Below the pieces are notes generated by a model. That model did not search any database, was not told where the DNA came from, and was given only the letters and a program-made list of their open reading frames with translations. The position numbers and the translations under genes were made by a program. 64,000 nt of DNA. Origin: Streptomyces cyaneus. Lineage in GTDB: Bacteria; Actinomycetota; Actinomycetes; Streptomycetales; Streptomycetaceae. Positions within the stretch are counted from its first letter, which is position 1, and each line of letters opens with the position of its first letter. The stretch is from positions 1,496,810 to 1,560,809 of the forward strand of contig NZ_ML138678.1 of NCBI RefSeq assembly GCF_004028635.1. Direction: 5' to 3'. Below are positions 50,274-59,408 of this stretch, in pieces.

Positions 50274-52535
50274 TTGCCCAGGTTCAGTGTCATTGTCCCC
50301 GCGTACAAAGTTCAGGCGTATCTGCACGAGTGCCTGGAATCGGTGCTCTCACAGTCGTACCCGGATCTCGAACTGATCGCCGTCGACGACTGCTCACCGG
50401 ACGCGTCCGGCGCGATCATCGACGAGTTCGCGGCCCGCGACGCGCGCGTGCACCCCGTGCACCTCGCCGAGAACCAGGGGCTGGGGCCCGCCCGCAACGC
50501 CGGTATGGCCCAGGCCACCGGCGACTACCTGATCTTCCTCGACAGCGACGACACCCTCACCCCCGACGCCCTGCACGCGATCGCCGACCGGCTGAAGGAG
50601 ACCGGCGACCCGGACGTCCTGGTCTACGACTACGCGCGCACGTACTGGACCGGCGAGACGGTCCGCAACCAGGCCGCGGCCCAGCTCGCCGAAGAGGGCC
50701 CGGCGCCCTTCCGGCTGGCGGACCGGCCGGGGCTGCTGCGGCTGCTGATGGTGGCCTGGAACAAGGCGTACCGGCGGGAGTTCGTCGAGCAGGAGGGCTT
50801 CGCCTTCCCGTCCGGCTACTACGAGGACACGCCCTGGACGTACCCGGTCCTGATGACGGCGGAGTCGATCGCGACCCTGGACCAGGTGTGCGTGCACTAC
50901 CGGCAGCGGCGCCGGGGCGGCATCCTCGGCACGGTCAGCCCCCGGCACTTCGACATCTTCGAGCAGTACGACCGTGTCTTCGCGTACGTCGACCAGAACC
51001 CCGAACTCGCCCGCTGGCGGCCGCTGTTGTTCCGCCGGATGGTCGACCACCTGATCGTGGTGTTCGCCCGCCGCAACCGCCTCCCGCGCGACAGCCGCGC
51101 CAAGTTCCTGCGCACGGCCCGCACCTACTACCGCCGATACCGCTCCCCCGGCGCCCCCGTCCCCGCGCGCACCCGGGTCCATCACACCCTGGTCCGCCTG
51201 GGCCTGCACCGCACCTACCGCGCCCTGCAACTGACGGCGGCCCTGGCCCGCCGCACCGCCAAGCTCACGAGCCGCCTGCTGAAGGGCCTGCGTTCCACCG
51301 CCCTGCGCCTGCACTACCGCATCCAGCGCAGCCTTCCCCTGCGCGCCGACCGCGCCGTCTTCGCCGCCCACGGTGTGCGCGGCCACGGCTGCCACCCGGG
51401 CGCCCTGGAGCAGGCGTTCCGCACGCACGCCCCGCGCATCCGCACGGCCTGGGTCGCCGACGCCGAGCAGCACGACTCCGTCCCCACCGGCACCCGCCGT
51501 CTGCGCCCCGACACCGCCGCCTACTGGACGGCCCTCGCCCGCTCCAAGTACCTCGTCCACAACGCCGACTTCGACCGTCGCCTCATCAAGCGTCGCGGCC
51601 AGGTCCTCGTGCAGACCCGGCAGGGCACCCCGCTCAAGCACATGGGCCTGGACCTGCGCGAACGCCCGGCAGCCGCGGGCGACACGGACTTCGACGAACT
51701 CCTCGACAACGTCGACAAGTGGGACTACGTCCTGTCCGCCAACCGCCACTCCACCCTGACCTGGGAACGCGTCTACCCCGGCGGCTACACGACCCTCGAA
51801 TACGGCAGCCCGCGGGCCGATGTCTTCCAGCAGGCGACTTCGGCCGACGTGGCCCGGATCAGGGAGTCGCTCGGCATCCCCGAGGGCGCGGTCGCGATCC
51901 TCTACGCCCCCACCCACCGCGACTACCGCCGCACCCAGCGCACCACCCTCGACCTGCACCACGTCCTGCGCCGCCTGGGCCCCCGCTTCGTCGTGCTGGC
52001 CCGCGCGCACCCCCGGCACGGCGGCCCGCTCGCCCCCACGGCGGGCCAGGTCATCGACGTCAGCGACCACCCGAGCGTCGAGTCGCTGTGCCTCGCCTCG
52101 GACGCCCTGGTCACCGACTACTCGTCGATCATGTTCGACTACGCCGACCTGGACCGGCCGATCGTGATCCACGCCGACGACCGGGGGGCCTACGAGGCGG
52201 CCCGTGGCACCTACTTCGACCTGCGCTCCTTCCCGCCGGGCGCGGTGTCGCGCAGCGAGGACGAGCTGGTCGACATCTTCGCCACCGGCCACTGGCGCGG
52301 CTCGCGCTCCGCCCAGCTGCGGTCGGCGTTCCGCGAGCGTTTCTGCCCGTACGGCGACGGACGCGCCGCCGAGCGGGTCGTACGCCATGTCGTGCTGGGC
52401 GAGACCGACCACCCGCCCGTCGTACCGCTCGACAAGCGCCACCCCGTACCGTCGCCGGCCGCGTCACTCGCGCACTCCCCGCTCACCACCGTGCCGCAAC
52501 CCACGGGTGCCCGGACCGTCACCGACAGCCGCTGA
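50274..52535 (+). CDS. GT2 glycosyltransferase fused to TagF-like glycerophosphotransferase (paralogue 1)
   Basis: 753 residues. N-terminal GT-A family 2 domain (~1-230): SVIVPAYKVQAYLHECLESV, DDCSPD, and FLDSDDTLTP (DxD type). After a basic helical linker, residues ~385-715 form a CDP-glycerol glycerophosphotransferase (TagF/TagB) domain: SKYLVHNADFDRRLIKRRGQ, then QTRQGTPLKHMG, YAPTHRDYRR, and VTDYSSIMFDYADLDRPIV. The HGTPLK histidine is Gln450. The TTG start is chosen because MPRFS aligns exactly with the two downstream paralogues. Likely builds a wall teichoic-type polymer on the cytosolic membrane face. Confidence 0.88.
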   Translation: MPRFSVIVPAYKVQAYLHECLESVLSQSYPDLELIAVDDCSPDASGAIIDEFAARDARVHPVHLAENQGLGPARNAGMAQATGDYLIFLDSDDTLTPDALHAIADRLKETGDPDVLVYDYARTYWTGETVRNQAAAQLAEEGPAPFRLADRPGLLRLLMVAWNKAYRREFVEQEGFAFPSGYYEDTPWTYPVLMTAESIATLDQVCVHYRQRRRGGILGTVSPRHFDIFEQYDRVFAYVDQNPELARWRPLLFRRMVDHLIVVFARRNRLPRDSRAKFLRTARTYYRRYRSPGAPVPARTRVHHTLVRLGLHRTYRALQLTAALARRTAKLTSRLLKGLRSTALRLHYRIQRSLPLRADRAVFAAHGVRGHGCHPGALEQAFRTHAPRIRTAWVADAEQHDSVPTGTRRLRPDTAAYWTALARSKYLVHNADFDRRLIKRRGQVLVQTRQGTPLKHMGLDLRERPAAAGDTDFDELLDNVDKWDYVLSANRHSTLTWERVYPGGYTTLEYGSPRADVFQQATSADVARIRESLGIPEGAVAILYAPTHRDYRRTQRTTLDLHHVLRRLGPRFVVLARAHPRHGGPLAPTAGQVIDVSDHPSVESLCLASDALVTDYSSIMFDYADLDRPIVIHADDRGAYEAARGTYFDLRSFPPGAVSRSEDELVDIFATGHWRGSRSAQLRSAFRERFCPYGDGRAAERVVRHVVLGETDHPPVVPLDKRHPVPSPAASLAHSPLTTVPQPTGARTVTDSR

Positions 52536-52562
52536 ACGCCGTTCTCACGGAAGAGGAGTCAC

Positions 52563-52649
52563 ATGCCCTCCAGCCCGTCGCGGCCCACGCCGAGCCGGCC
52601 GCACACGTGGCGCCCGGCCGGGCGGCCCGGCCGTCGTCGCACCGAGTGA
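52563..52649 (+). CDS. Possible 28-residue Arg/Pro-rich peptide
   Basis: AAGAGGAG lies 4 bases before ATG, the best ribosome-binding site in this operon, and the frame ends in TGA after 28 codons. The product (MPSSPSRPTPSRPHTWRPAG, then RPGRRRTE) is strongly basic, with 8 Pro and 8 Arg. It could be a real small protein, a leader peptide controlling the next gene, or a decayed gene start. It sits between paralogues 1 and 2. Confidence 0.4.
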   Translation: MPSSPSRPTPSRPHTWRPAGRPGRRRTE

Positions 52650-52706
52650 GGCCGACCCCGGCCTCTTGAACAACCAGGCCGCCAGAACAACGACAGAAAG
52701 AGCAGT

Positions 52707-54908
52707 ATGCCCCGCTTCAGCATCATCGTTCCGTCCCATGGGGTCGCGGGCCGGCTGTCCCAGGCACTGGACTCGGTCCTCGCCCAGTCCTTCGGCGACT
52801 TCGAGCTGATCCCGGTCTGCGACGCCGCCGACTCCCCGGCGGCGCACGTCGCAGCCGGGTACGCCGAGCGGGACTGCCGGGTGGCGCCCGTGAACTCGCC
52901 GCCGGCGGCCGGGCTGGCCGGGGCGAGAAACGCCGGTGTGCGGGCGGCGATCGGTGAGTGGCTGCTCTTCCTGGACGGCGACGACGAGCTGATGCCGGGC
53001 GCGCTGGCGGCGCTGGACGCCCGGCTGAGCGAGACCGGTGACGTGGATGTCCTGCACTTCGAGCACGAGCGGACGCCGTGGTGGGTGGGTGAGCCGACCA
53101 ACCCGGCCGCGCTCGTGCTGGCCCGGACGCCGAGTGGGGTCTTCTCGCCCGAGGAGGCCGTCGAGCTGACGGGCGTCCAGCTGCCCGCGTGGAGTGCGGC
53201 CTACCGGCGGGCCTTCCTCGTCGGGCGCCAACTCCGCTTTCCCGACGGCCACTTCACCGACGTCGGCTTCGGTGGCCTGGTGGTGATGGGCGCCGAGCGG
53301 ATGGCGGTGCTGCGCCAGGTCGTCGTACGGCATCTGCTGCGGCGGCAGGGCAACCGGCTGGGCCTGCCGGGGGAGCACCACTTCGAGCTGCTGGACCAGG
53401 CCGAGCTGGTGCTGACGCGGGCGGCCGAGCAGGGGCTGTCCGAGGAACGGCGCGCGGCGCTGTTCGAGCAGCTCTTCGCCGCCGTACTGAAGACAGCCGC
53501 CCATCCGCGACGGCTGCCGCGCGGGCGCCGGGCCTTCTTCCGGCGCGCGGGCAGGCTCTACCGGCGGCACCGCCCCGCCGGGTTCCGGACGCCGGGCGGC
53601 AGTCTCGGTGTGCAGCACCGGCTGCTGGCGAGCGGGGCGTACGCGGCGTTCCGGGCGCTGCGCCGGGCCAACCAGGCGGCGGCGCGGGCGGCCTCGGGTG
53701 CGCCGCGTCCGCGCGGGCTGCGCACACGGCTGCGCTACCGGCTTCAGCTGCGCCGCCCGCTGGATCAGAACCTCGCCGTGTACTGCGCGTACTGGGGGCG
53801 CGGCTACGTCTGCAACCCGGCCGCGATCCACGCCAAGGCGCGCGAACTCGCCCCGCACATCCGCTCGGTGTTCCTGGTCGAGGCGGACGAGGCGCACACC
53901 GTGCCGAAGGATGTGGAGTACGCGGTCATCGGCAGCCGCAAGTACTGGGACGTGCTGGCCCGCGCCAAGTACCTGATCAACAACGCGAACTTCGCGGACG
54001 CCGTCGTCAAGCGCAAGGGCAGCGTGCATCTGTCGACCCAGCACGGCACCCCGCTGAAGAAGATGGGCGCCGACCAGGCGACGTACCCCGTGGTGGCGGC
54101 CGCGACCGGCAGCTTCGCCAAACTGCTGGCCCGCGTCGACCGCTGGGACTACAACCTCACCTCCAACCGGCACTCCACCGAGATGTGGGAAAGCGCCTAT
54201 CCCGCCGCGCACGAGACCCTCGAGTACGGCTATCCGCGCAACGACGTCTACTACACGGCGGACGCCACCGACGTCGCCCGCATCCGCCGCGAACTCGGCG
54301 TCCCCGAGGGCAAGAAGGCCCTGCTCTACGCGCCCACGCACCGCGATTACGCCACCGGCTTCGAGTCGAGCCTCGACCTTCAGGCGCTGTGCGAGGAGAT
54401 CGGCGACGAGTACGTCGTGCTGCTGCGCGCCCACTACTTCTACGACCAGGGCGGCGCGCGCGGCACCGGCCGGATCATCGACGTCACCGGGCACCGCTCG
54501 TCCGAGGACGTGTGCCTGGCCGCCGACGCGCTGATCACCGACTACTCCTCGATCATGTTCGACTACGCCAATCTGGACCGGCCGATCGTCGTGTACGCGG
54601 ACGACTGGGACGTCTACCGGGAGCTGCGGGGCGTCTACTTCGACCTGATGGAGGCCCCGCCGGGCCGGGTGACCCGCACGCCGGGCGAGCTGGCGGCCGT
54701 CTTCCGCGACGGCTCGTGGGCGGACGAGGAGGCCAGGGCGCTGCGTGCCGCGTTCCGGGAGCGGTTCTGCCAGTTCGACGACGGGCGCGCCGCCGAGCGG
54801 GTCGTACGCCGGGTGCTGCTCGGTGAGCCGCCCGAGGCGAGCCCGCCGGTGATCCCCCTGGCCGAGCGCATCCCCGCCCCCGCCGCGACGACCCTCGTGA
54901 GGAACTGA
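52707..54908 (+). CDS. GT2 glycosyltransferase fused to TagF-like glycerophosphotransferase (paralogue 2)
   Basis: 733 residues with the same two-domain layout as its neighbours. The GT2 part (SIIVPSHGVAGRLSQALDSV ... LLFLDGDDELMPG) is more diverged and lacks the DDxSPD motif (CDAADSPAA instead). The TagF part keeps the canonical catalytic HGTPLK (STQHGTPLKKMG, His446), AKYLINNANFADAVVKRKG, YAPTHRDY and ITDYSSIMFDYANLDRPIV. So this copy has the best-preserved polymerase-type active site and a possibly weakened GT2 half. ATG with AGAAAGAG upstream. 1 bp before the next gene. Confidence 0.88.
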   Translation: MPRFSIIVPSHGVAGRLSQALDSVLAQSFGDFELIPVCDAADSPAAHVAAGYAERDCRVAPVNSPPAAGLAGARNAGVRAAIGEWLLFLDGDDELMPGALAALDARLSETGDVDVLHFEHERTPWWVGEPTNPAALVLARTPSGVFSPEEAVELTGVQLPAWSAAYRRAFLVGRQLRFPDGHFTDVGFGGLVVMGAERMAVLRQVVVRHLLRRQGNRLGLPGEHHFELLDQAELVLTRAAEQGLSEERRAALFEQLFAAVLKTAAHPRRLPRGRRAFFRRAGRLYRRHRPAGFRTPGGSLGVQHRLLASGAYAAFRALRRANQAAARAASGAPRPRGLRTRLRYRLQLRRPLDQNLAVYCAYWGRGYVCNPAAIHAKARELAPHIRSVFLVEADEAHTVPKDVEYAVIGSRKYWDVLARAKYLINNANFADAVVKRKGSVHLSTQHGTPLKKMGADQATYPVVAAATGSFAKLLARVDRWDYNLTSNRHSTEMWESAYPAAHETLEYGYPRNDVYYTADATDVARIRRELGVPEGKKALLYAPTHRDYATGFESSLDLQALCEEIGDEYVVLLRAHYFYDQGGARGTGRIIDVTGHRSSEDVCLAADALITDYSSIMFDYANLDRPIVVYADDWDVYRELRGVYFDLMEAPPGRVTRTPGELAAVFRDGSWADEEARALRAAFRERFCQFDDGRAAERVVRRVLLGEPPEASPPVIPLAERIPAPAATTLVRN

Positions 54909-54909
54909 C

Positions 54910-57141
54910 GTGCCCCGCTTCAGCATCATCGTCCCCGTCTTCAAGGTGCAGGGCTTTCTGCGGGAGTGTCTCGACTCGGTGCTCGGGCAGTCGTACACCG
55001 ACTTCGAGGTGATCGCCGTCGACGACCGCTCCCCCGACAGCTGCCCCGCCATCCTGGACGCCTACGCGGAACGCGACGTACGTGTGCGTGTGCTGCACCT
55101 GCCGGAGAACGTCGGCCTCGGCCGGGCCCGCAACGCCGGTCTGGAGCAGGCGAGCGGCGACTACGCCCTGTTCCTCGACAGCGACGACCACTACACACCG
55201 GGCCTGCTGGCCGCCGTCGCCGCACGTCTGGAGGCGACCGACGACCCGGACATCCTGGTCTTCGACCACGTACGCACCCATTGGTGGGGCCGCGGCGGCC
55301 GCAGCACGGCGGCGGACCTGCTGGCCGCGGCCGGCACGGGCACCTTCAGCGTCCGCGAGAGCCCGGAGTACCTGCACCTGTTCCTGGTCGCCTGGAACAA
55401 GGCGTACCGGCGTGACTTCCTCCTCAAGCACGAGCTGCGCTACGCGCCGGGCCTGTACGAGGACGCGCCCGTCACCTACCGCTCGATGGTGCTGGCCGAC
55501 CGTATCGCCTGCCTGGAGCGGATCGGGGTCGAGTACCGGCAGCGCAGGCAGGGCGCGATCACCAAGACGCCGGGACGGCGGCACTTCGACATCTTTCCGC
55601 AGTACGAGGGCCTGTTCGCGTTCCTGGAGGGGCGCCCGGACCTGGCGTGGGCGCGCCCGCTGCTGTTCGAACGGGCCCTGGACCACATGCTGTTCGTGCT
55701 GGCGCGGGAGGACCGGGTGAGGCCCGCGGACCGGCCGGACTTCTACCGTGAGATCCGCTCCTTCCACGCCCGCCACCTTCCGGAGGGCTTCACCCCGCCC
55801 GACGGCTGGCGCGGCAAGGAGATGCGGCTGCTGGCGACGGCGCCCTACGCGTCGTACGCCGTGGCTCGCTCTCTGCGCGACCTGCGCAGGGTGGCGGGGG
55901 CCGGCAAGCGGCGCGTGACGGGGGCGGCCTCGCAGCGGGCCCAACGGGCCTGGTACGCGGCCCAGTCGAAGCTTCCGCTCGATCCGCACCTGGCCGTCTA
56001 CTCGGCGTTCTCGCATCGCGGGGTGCTGGGCGATCCGGCGGCGATCCACGCCAAGGCCTGTGAGATCGCCCCGCACATCAGGGGTGTGTGGGTCGTCCAG
56101 GAGGACGCGGTCGACTCGCTCCCTCCCGGCACCGACTTCGTGACGCCCGGCTCGCGGCGCTACCACGAGGTCATGGCGCGGGCCACGTACTGGGTGAACA
56201 ACGTCAACTGGCCCGGCACCCTGACCAAGCGCCCCGGCAGCGTCCACGTCCAGACCCACCAGGGCACCCCGCTCAAGTACATGGCGGCCGACCTGCTGGC
56301 CAAGCCCGGCGCCCGGCACGGCTTCGACGTGCCGAAGATGCTGTGGCGCGCGGACCGCTGGGACTACAGCCTGGTGGCCAACCGGCACTCGGAGCTGGTG
56401 TGGGAGCGGGCGTATCCATGCCACTTCACGTCGCTGCGAACGGGGAGCCCGCGCAATGATGTGCTGGTCGACGCGGATCCGGAGGCCGGTGCGGCCGCCC
56501 GTGCGCGGCTCGGTGTGCCCGCCGGTGACACCGTCGTGCTGTATGCGCCGACCCGCCGCGAGTACCGCCGGGGCGGCCATGTCGACCGGATCGATCTCGC
56601 CCGGTTCGCCGCGGACCTCGGCGCGGGTCACACGCTCGTCGTGCGCCTGCATCCGTCGCTGGCGCAGGGCACGGCACGCGGGATGGGCCTGGCCGATCTG
56701 CACCGGCGGGGCGTGCTGATCGACGCGACGAACGAGCCGCACGTCGAGGACGTACTGCTCGCCGCCGATGTGCTGGTCACCGACTACTCGGCCCTGATGT
56801 TCGACTACGCCAACCTGGACCGGCCGATCGTGATCCACGCCGACGACTGGGGGGCGTACGCGGCGAGCAGGGGCGCCTACTTCGACATCACGGCGGACGC
56901 GCCGGGTCATGTGTCCCGCTCCTACCGGGAGTTGGCGTGGCTGTTCGCGTCCGGGACGTGGCAGGACGGGGAGTCGGCGCGGTTGCGGGCGGGGTTCCGG
57001 GAGCGGTTCTGCGAGTTCGACGACGGGTTGGCCGCGGAACGGGTCGTACGGACGTTGCTGCTGGGTGAGTCGATGCCGGAGCGTCCGAGCGAGGTGAGGG
57101 TGCCGGCCCCGGCGGATGCGAGGGCTCACTCGATGAGGTGA
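54910..57141 (+). CDS. GT2 glycosyltransferase fused to TagF-like glycerophosphotransferase (paralogue 3)
   Basis: 743 residues. GT2 domain SIIVPVFKVQGFLRECLDSV, DDRSPD, FLDSDDHYTP. TagF domain: ATYWVNNVNWPGTLTKRPGS, VQTHQGTPLKYMA (Gln451 at the catalytic histidine position, with His one residue earlier), YAPTRREYRR, VTDYSALMFDYANLDRPIV. GTG at 54910 begins 1 bp after the previous stop, so it is translated from the same message. Paralogues 1 and 3 are more alike in the GT2 half and share the Gln substitution. Confidence 0.88.
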   Translation: MPRFSIIVPVFKVQGFLRECLDSVLGQSYTDFEVIAVDDRSPDSCPAILDAYAERDVRVRVLHLPENVGLGRARNAGLEQASGDYALFLDSDDHYTPGLLAAVAARLEATDDPDILVFDHVRTHWWGRGGRSTAADLLAAAGTGTFSVRESPEYLHLFLVAWNKAYRRDFLLKHELRYAPGLYEDAPVTYRSMVLADRIACLERIGVEYRQRRQGAITKTPGRRHFDIFPQYEGLFAFLEGRPDLAWARPLLFERALDHMLFVLAREDRVRPADRPDFYREIRSFHARHLPEGFTPPDGWRGKEMRLLATAPYASYAVARSLRDLRRVAGAGKRRVTGAASQRAQRAWYAAQSKLPLDPHLAVYSAFSHRGVLGDPAAIHAKACEIAPHIRGVWVVQEDAVDSLPPGTDFVTPGSRRYHEVMARATYWVNNVNWPGTLTKRPGSVHVQTHQGTPLKYMAADLLAKPGARHGFDVPKMLWRADRWDYSLVANRHSELVWERAYPCHFTSLRTGSPRNDVLVDADPEAGAAARARLGVPAGDTVVLYAPTRREYRRGGHVDRIDLARFAADLGAGHTLVVRLHPSLAQGTARGMGLADLHRRGVLIDATNEPHVEDVLLAADVLVTDYSALMFDYANLDRPIVIHADDWGAYAASRGAYFDITADAPGHVSRSYRELAWLFASGTWQDGESARLRAGFRERFCEFDDGLAAERVVRTLLLGESMPERPSEVRVPAPADARAHSMR

Positions 57142-57156
57142 TGTGAGGTAAAGCCG

Positions 57157-57185
57157 TTGACCCGACCGGCTCGATCGGGAACATA
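57157..57185 (+). promoter_or_regulatory. Candidate promoter giving a leaderless transcript
   Basis: TTGACC, a 17-base spacer, then AACATA. Initiation 7 bases further falls on the ATG at 57192. The gene has no Shine-Dalgarno sequence, which fits a leaderless mRNA. Confidence 0.5.
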
Positions 57186-57191
57186 CGGCAA

Positions 57192-58823
57192 ATGCCTCAA
57201 ACCCACACAACCTCCACGACCAGAACTGCGGCCGCTGTAGGTGTCCTCGTCCAGAGGACCGTGCGCGGCGCGAGTGCCCTGCGCGGCGGCCGCAGTTGGC
57301 GTCCGACGCCGTATCAGGTCTTCGGCTTCCTGTTCTTCCTGGTGATGTTGCTGGCGTACTGGGCCGTGCCGCTGTGCTGTGACGCGGGTCAGCACGCGGC
57401 GGTCGTCGAACGCCTCAAGGTGAACCTGCTCCACCCGCGCCATCCGATGGCGGACCTGCCGGGCGCGGGCAGCCCGTACTACTCGCCGTACGCGGTCGCG
57501 CAGGGCGCGTTCGCCCGGCTGACCGGGCTGGGCGGCTGGGAGGTGGTGCGGCTGGCCGGTCCGCTGAACCTGCTGGTGCTGCTGACCGGCATCGGCCGCT
57601 TCGTGCGGGTGCTGACGCCCAGGCCATGGGCGCCGGTGCTCGCGCTGGGGGCGATGACGCTGCTGTGGGGGACCGAGCGGGCCTGGTGGAGCGGGTATCT
57701 GAGCCTGTTGTCGATGACGGGGAACCTCGGCTATCCGTCTGCCTTCGCCATCGGGCTCACCTTCTGGGCGTGGGCGCTCACGGGGGCGCGGGCACGCGGG
57801 GAGGGGCTCGTCCGGTACGTCGGGCCGAGCGGGCTGCCGGGGTTCGCCGGGTACGCGGGGATCGGCGCGCTGTACGGGCTGGTCCTGCTGATCCATCCGA
57901 TCACCGCGGCGGCGGCGGTGCTGGGGGCGGTGGCGTTCGTCGGCGGGTGGCAGCGGGGGTGGCGGGGCGCCGCGGCCGTGCAGGGGGCGGTGGTCGTGCG
58001 GTGGGGGGTGGTCGCGCGGTGGGGCGTGGCGGCGGGGGCGGCGTTGCTGGTTGCCGGGTGCTGGCCGTACTTCGACGTGTTCGCGCTGGCCGGGGACGAC
58101 AGCGTGGACTGGATGCACCGGCGGCTGTACGAGCATCTCGGCGGGCAGTTCTGGCTGGCGCTGCTGGGGTTGCCGGCGCTGTGGCTACGCCGGCGGCGGG
58201 GTTCCTGGCGGGATCCGCTGGTGCTGCTCTTCGCCCTCGACTGCCTGTTCGTGGCGTACGGCTGGGTCAGCGGCCACTACACCTACGGCAGGATCCTCGG
58301 GCTCACCCTGGTGCCGCTGCAGTTCGCGCTCGCGGTGGAGCTGGCGGCGCCCCGGCCGTGGGGCAGGGCGCGGCAGGTGCTGGGCGGGGCGGCGGCCGTC
58401 GGGGCCTGTGTCGGGTTCCTCACCGTGCAGGGCGGGGCGGTGGTGCCGCGCGCGCTGGATCCGATCGGCCTCGAACAGCCGTCGCGCTGGCCGTCGTACG
58501 CCTGGGCGGCACGGCACGTAGGGAAGGGCGAAGTGGTGATCTCCGACGGGCACTTCGCCCCTCGCTCCATCCCCGGGTACGGGCCGAACCTCGCCGCGCC
58601 GATCTGGCCCGACCCCGCCCTGGACGAGCGGGAACGGGAGCGTCGGCTCGCCGATGTCCGCGCCTACCTCTCCGACACCTCGACCCGCGCCGAGCGCACG
58701 GCCGTCGCCCGGCGGTACCACGCACGCTGGCTGCTGCTGACGCGGTGGAAGACGGTGCCGGAGGAGGCGGTGGTGGTGGCGTGGAGTCGAGGGACGGGGG
58801 AGGTGTTGGCGCGGATCGGGTGA
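57192..58823 (+). CDS. Multispanning membrane protein, GT-C-like
   Basis: 543 residues with roughly 10-11 hydrophobic helices. The first large loop after helix 1 carries acidic and basic residues (CCDAGQHAAVVERLKVNLLH) and a later PYYSPYAV segment, as in GT-C lipid-linked sugar transferases and PMT-like proteins. I cannot assign a specific family. The C-terminal ~120 residues are extracytoplasmic-looking and soluble (GKGEVVISDGHFAPRSIPGY, ERERRLADVRAYLSDTS). Position after three GT2-TagF genes suggests polymer glycosylation or export at the membrane. Confidence 0.75.
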   Translation: MPQTHTTSTTRTAAAVGVLVQRTVRGASALRGGRSWRPTPYQVFGFLFFLVMLLAYWAVPLCCDAGQHAAVVERLKVNLLHPRHPMADLPGAGSPYYSPYAVAQGAFARLTGLGGWEVVRLAGPLNLLVLLTGIGRFVRVLTPRPWAPVLALGAMTLLWGTERAWWSGYLSLLSMTGNLGYPSAFAIGLTFWAWALTGARARGEGLVRYVGPSGLPGFAGYAGIGALYGLVLLIHPITAAAAVLGAVAFVGGWQRGWRGAAAVQGAVVVRWGVVARWGVAAGAALLVAGCWPYFDVFALAGDDSVDWMHRRLYEHLGGQFWLALLGLPALWLRRRRGSWRDPLVLLFALDCLFVAYGWVSGHYTYGRILGLTLVPLQFALAVELAAPRPWGRARQVLGGAAAVGACVGFLTVQGGAVVPRALDPIGLEQPSRWPSYAWAARHVGKGEVVISDGHFAPRSIPGYGPNLAAPIWPDPALDERERERRLADVRAYLSDTSTRAERTAVARRYHARWLLLTRWKTVPEEAVVVAWSRGTGEVLARIG

Positions 58824-58861
58824 GGGGCGCAGGACCGGGTGACGGTCGGTTCGGGGTGGGG

Positions 58862-59275
58862 TTACTCGATGACCAGGTCGACGTCGATGTTGCCGCGGGT
58901 GGCGTTGGAGTAGGGGCAGACCTGGTGGGCGGTCTCGACGAGCTTGCGGCCGGTCGCCTCGTCCAGGGTGTCGGGCAGCTCGATGCGCAGCGTCACCTTC
59001 AGACCGAAGCCCTCGCCCTGCTTGCCTATGCCGACCTCGGCGGTGACGGCGGCGTCGGAGACGTCGACCTTCGCCTGACGGCCCACGAGGCCGAGGGCGC
59101 TGCCGAAGCAGGCGGCGTAACCGGCGGCGAACAGCTGCTCCGGGTTCGTGCCCTCGCCGTTGCCGCCCAGCTCCACCGGCGGGGCCAGCTTGAGGTCGAT
59201 CTTGCCGTCGTTGGAAACGGCGCGACCGTCGCGGCCGTGGGTGGCGGTGGCGACAGCGGTGTAGAGCGCGTCCAT
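58862..59275 (-). CDS. ohrB: Organic hydroperoxide resistance protein Ohr
   Basis: 137 residues, a thiol peroxidase that reduces organic hydroperoxides using lipoyl or dithiol reductants. The two catalytic cysteines are in place: Cys56 (GYAACFGSAL) and Cys120 (ETAHQVCPYSNATRGN). ATG at 59275 is preceded by GAGAGGGATGG. Divergent from its regulator OhrR 133 bp away, as in the S. coelicolor ohrB-ohrR pair, whose name is used here. Confidence 0.94.
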   Translation of the reverse strand: MDALYTAVATATHGRDGRAVSNDGKIDLKLAPPVELGGNGEGTNPEQLFAAGYAACFGSALGLVGRQAKVDVSDAAVTAEVGIGKQGEGFGLKVTLRIELPDTLDEATGRKLVETAHQVCPYSNATRGNIDVDLVIE

Positions 59276-59355
59276 GGAAAACCATCCCTCTCGAAAGTCG
59301 TGTGACGGGCGGCGGGCCTTGCGTGTATCGGTCCGCCGCACGACCACAAGTAGAG

Positions 59356-59384
59356 CACACAATTCAATTGCACACAACTAAATG
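59356..59384. promoter_or_regulatory. OhrR operator
   Basis: CACACAATTCAATTGCACAC followed by AACTAAATG closely resembles the tandem OhrR box of Bacillus (TACAATT-AAATTGTA type half-sites repeated). It is the only AT-rich stretch in the divergent ohrB/ohrR region and overlaps the 5' end of ohrR. Confidence 0.75.
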
Positions 59385-59408
59385 ACGGACAGGAGCTACC
59401 CTGGAGGC

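Noticed and set aside
50394..57210. Very long antisense open frames opposite the three GT2-TagF genes (682, 835 and 885 codons)
   Set aside because: Composition is Arg/Gly/Val-rich without domains. The sense frames have intact GT2 and TagF motifs and proper starts. Antisense openness is expected with GC-rich third positions.
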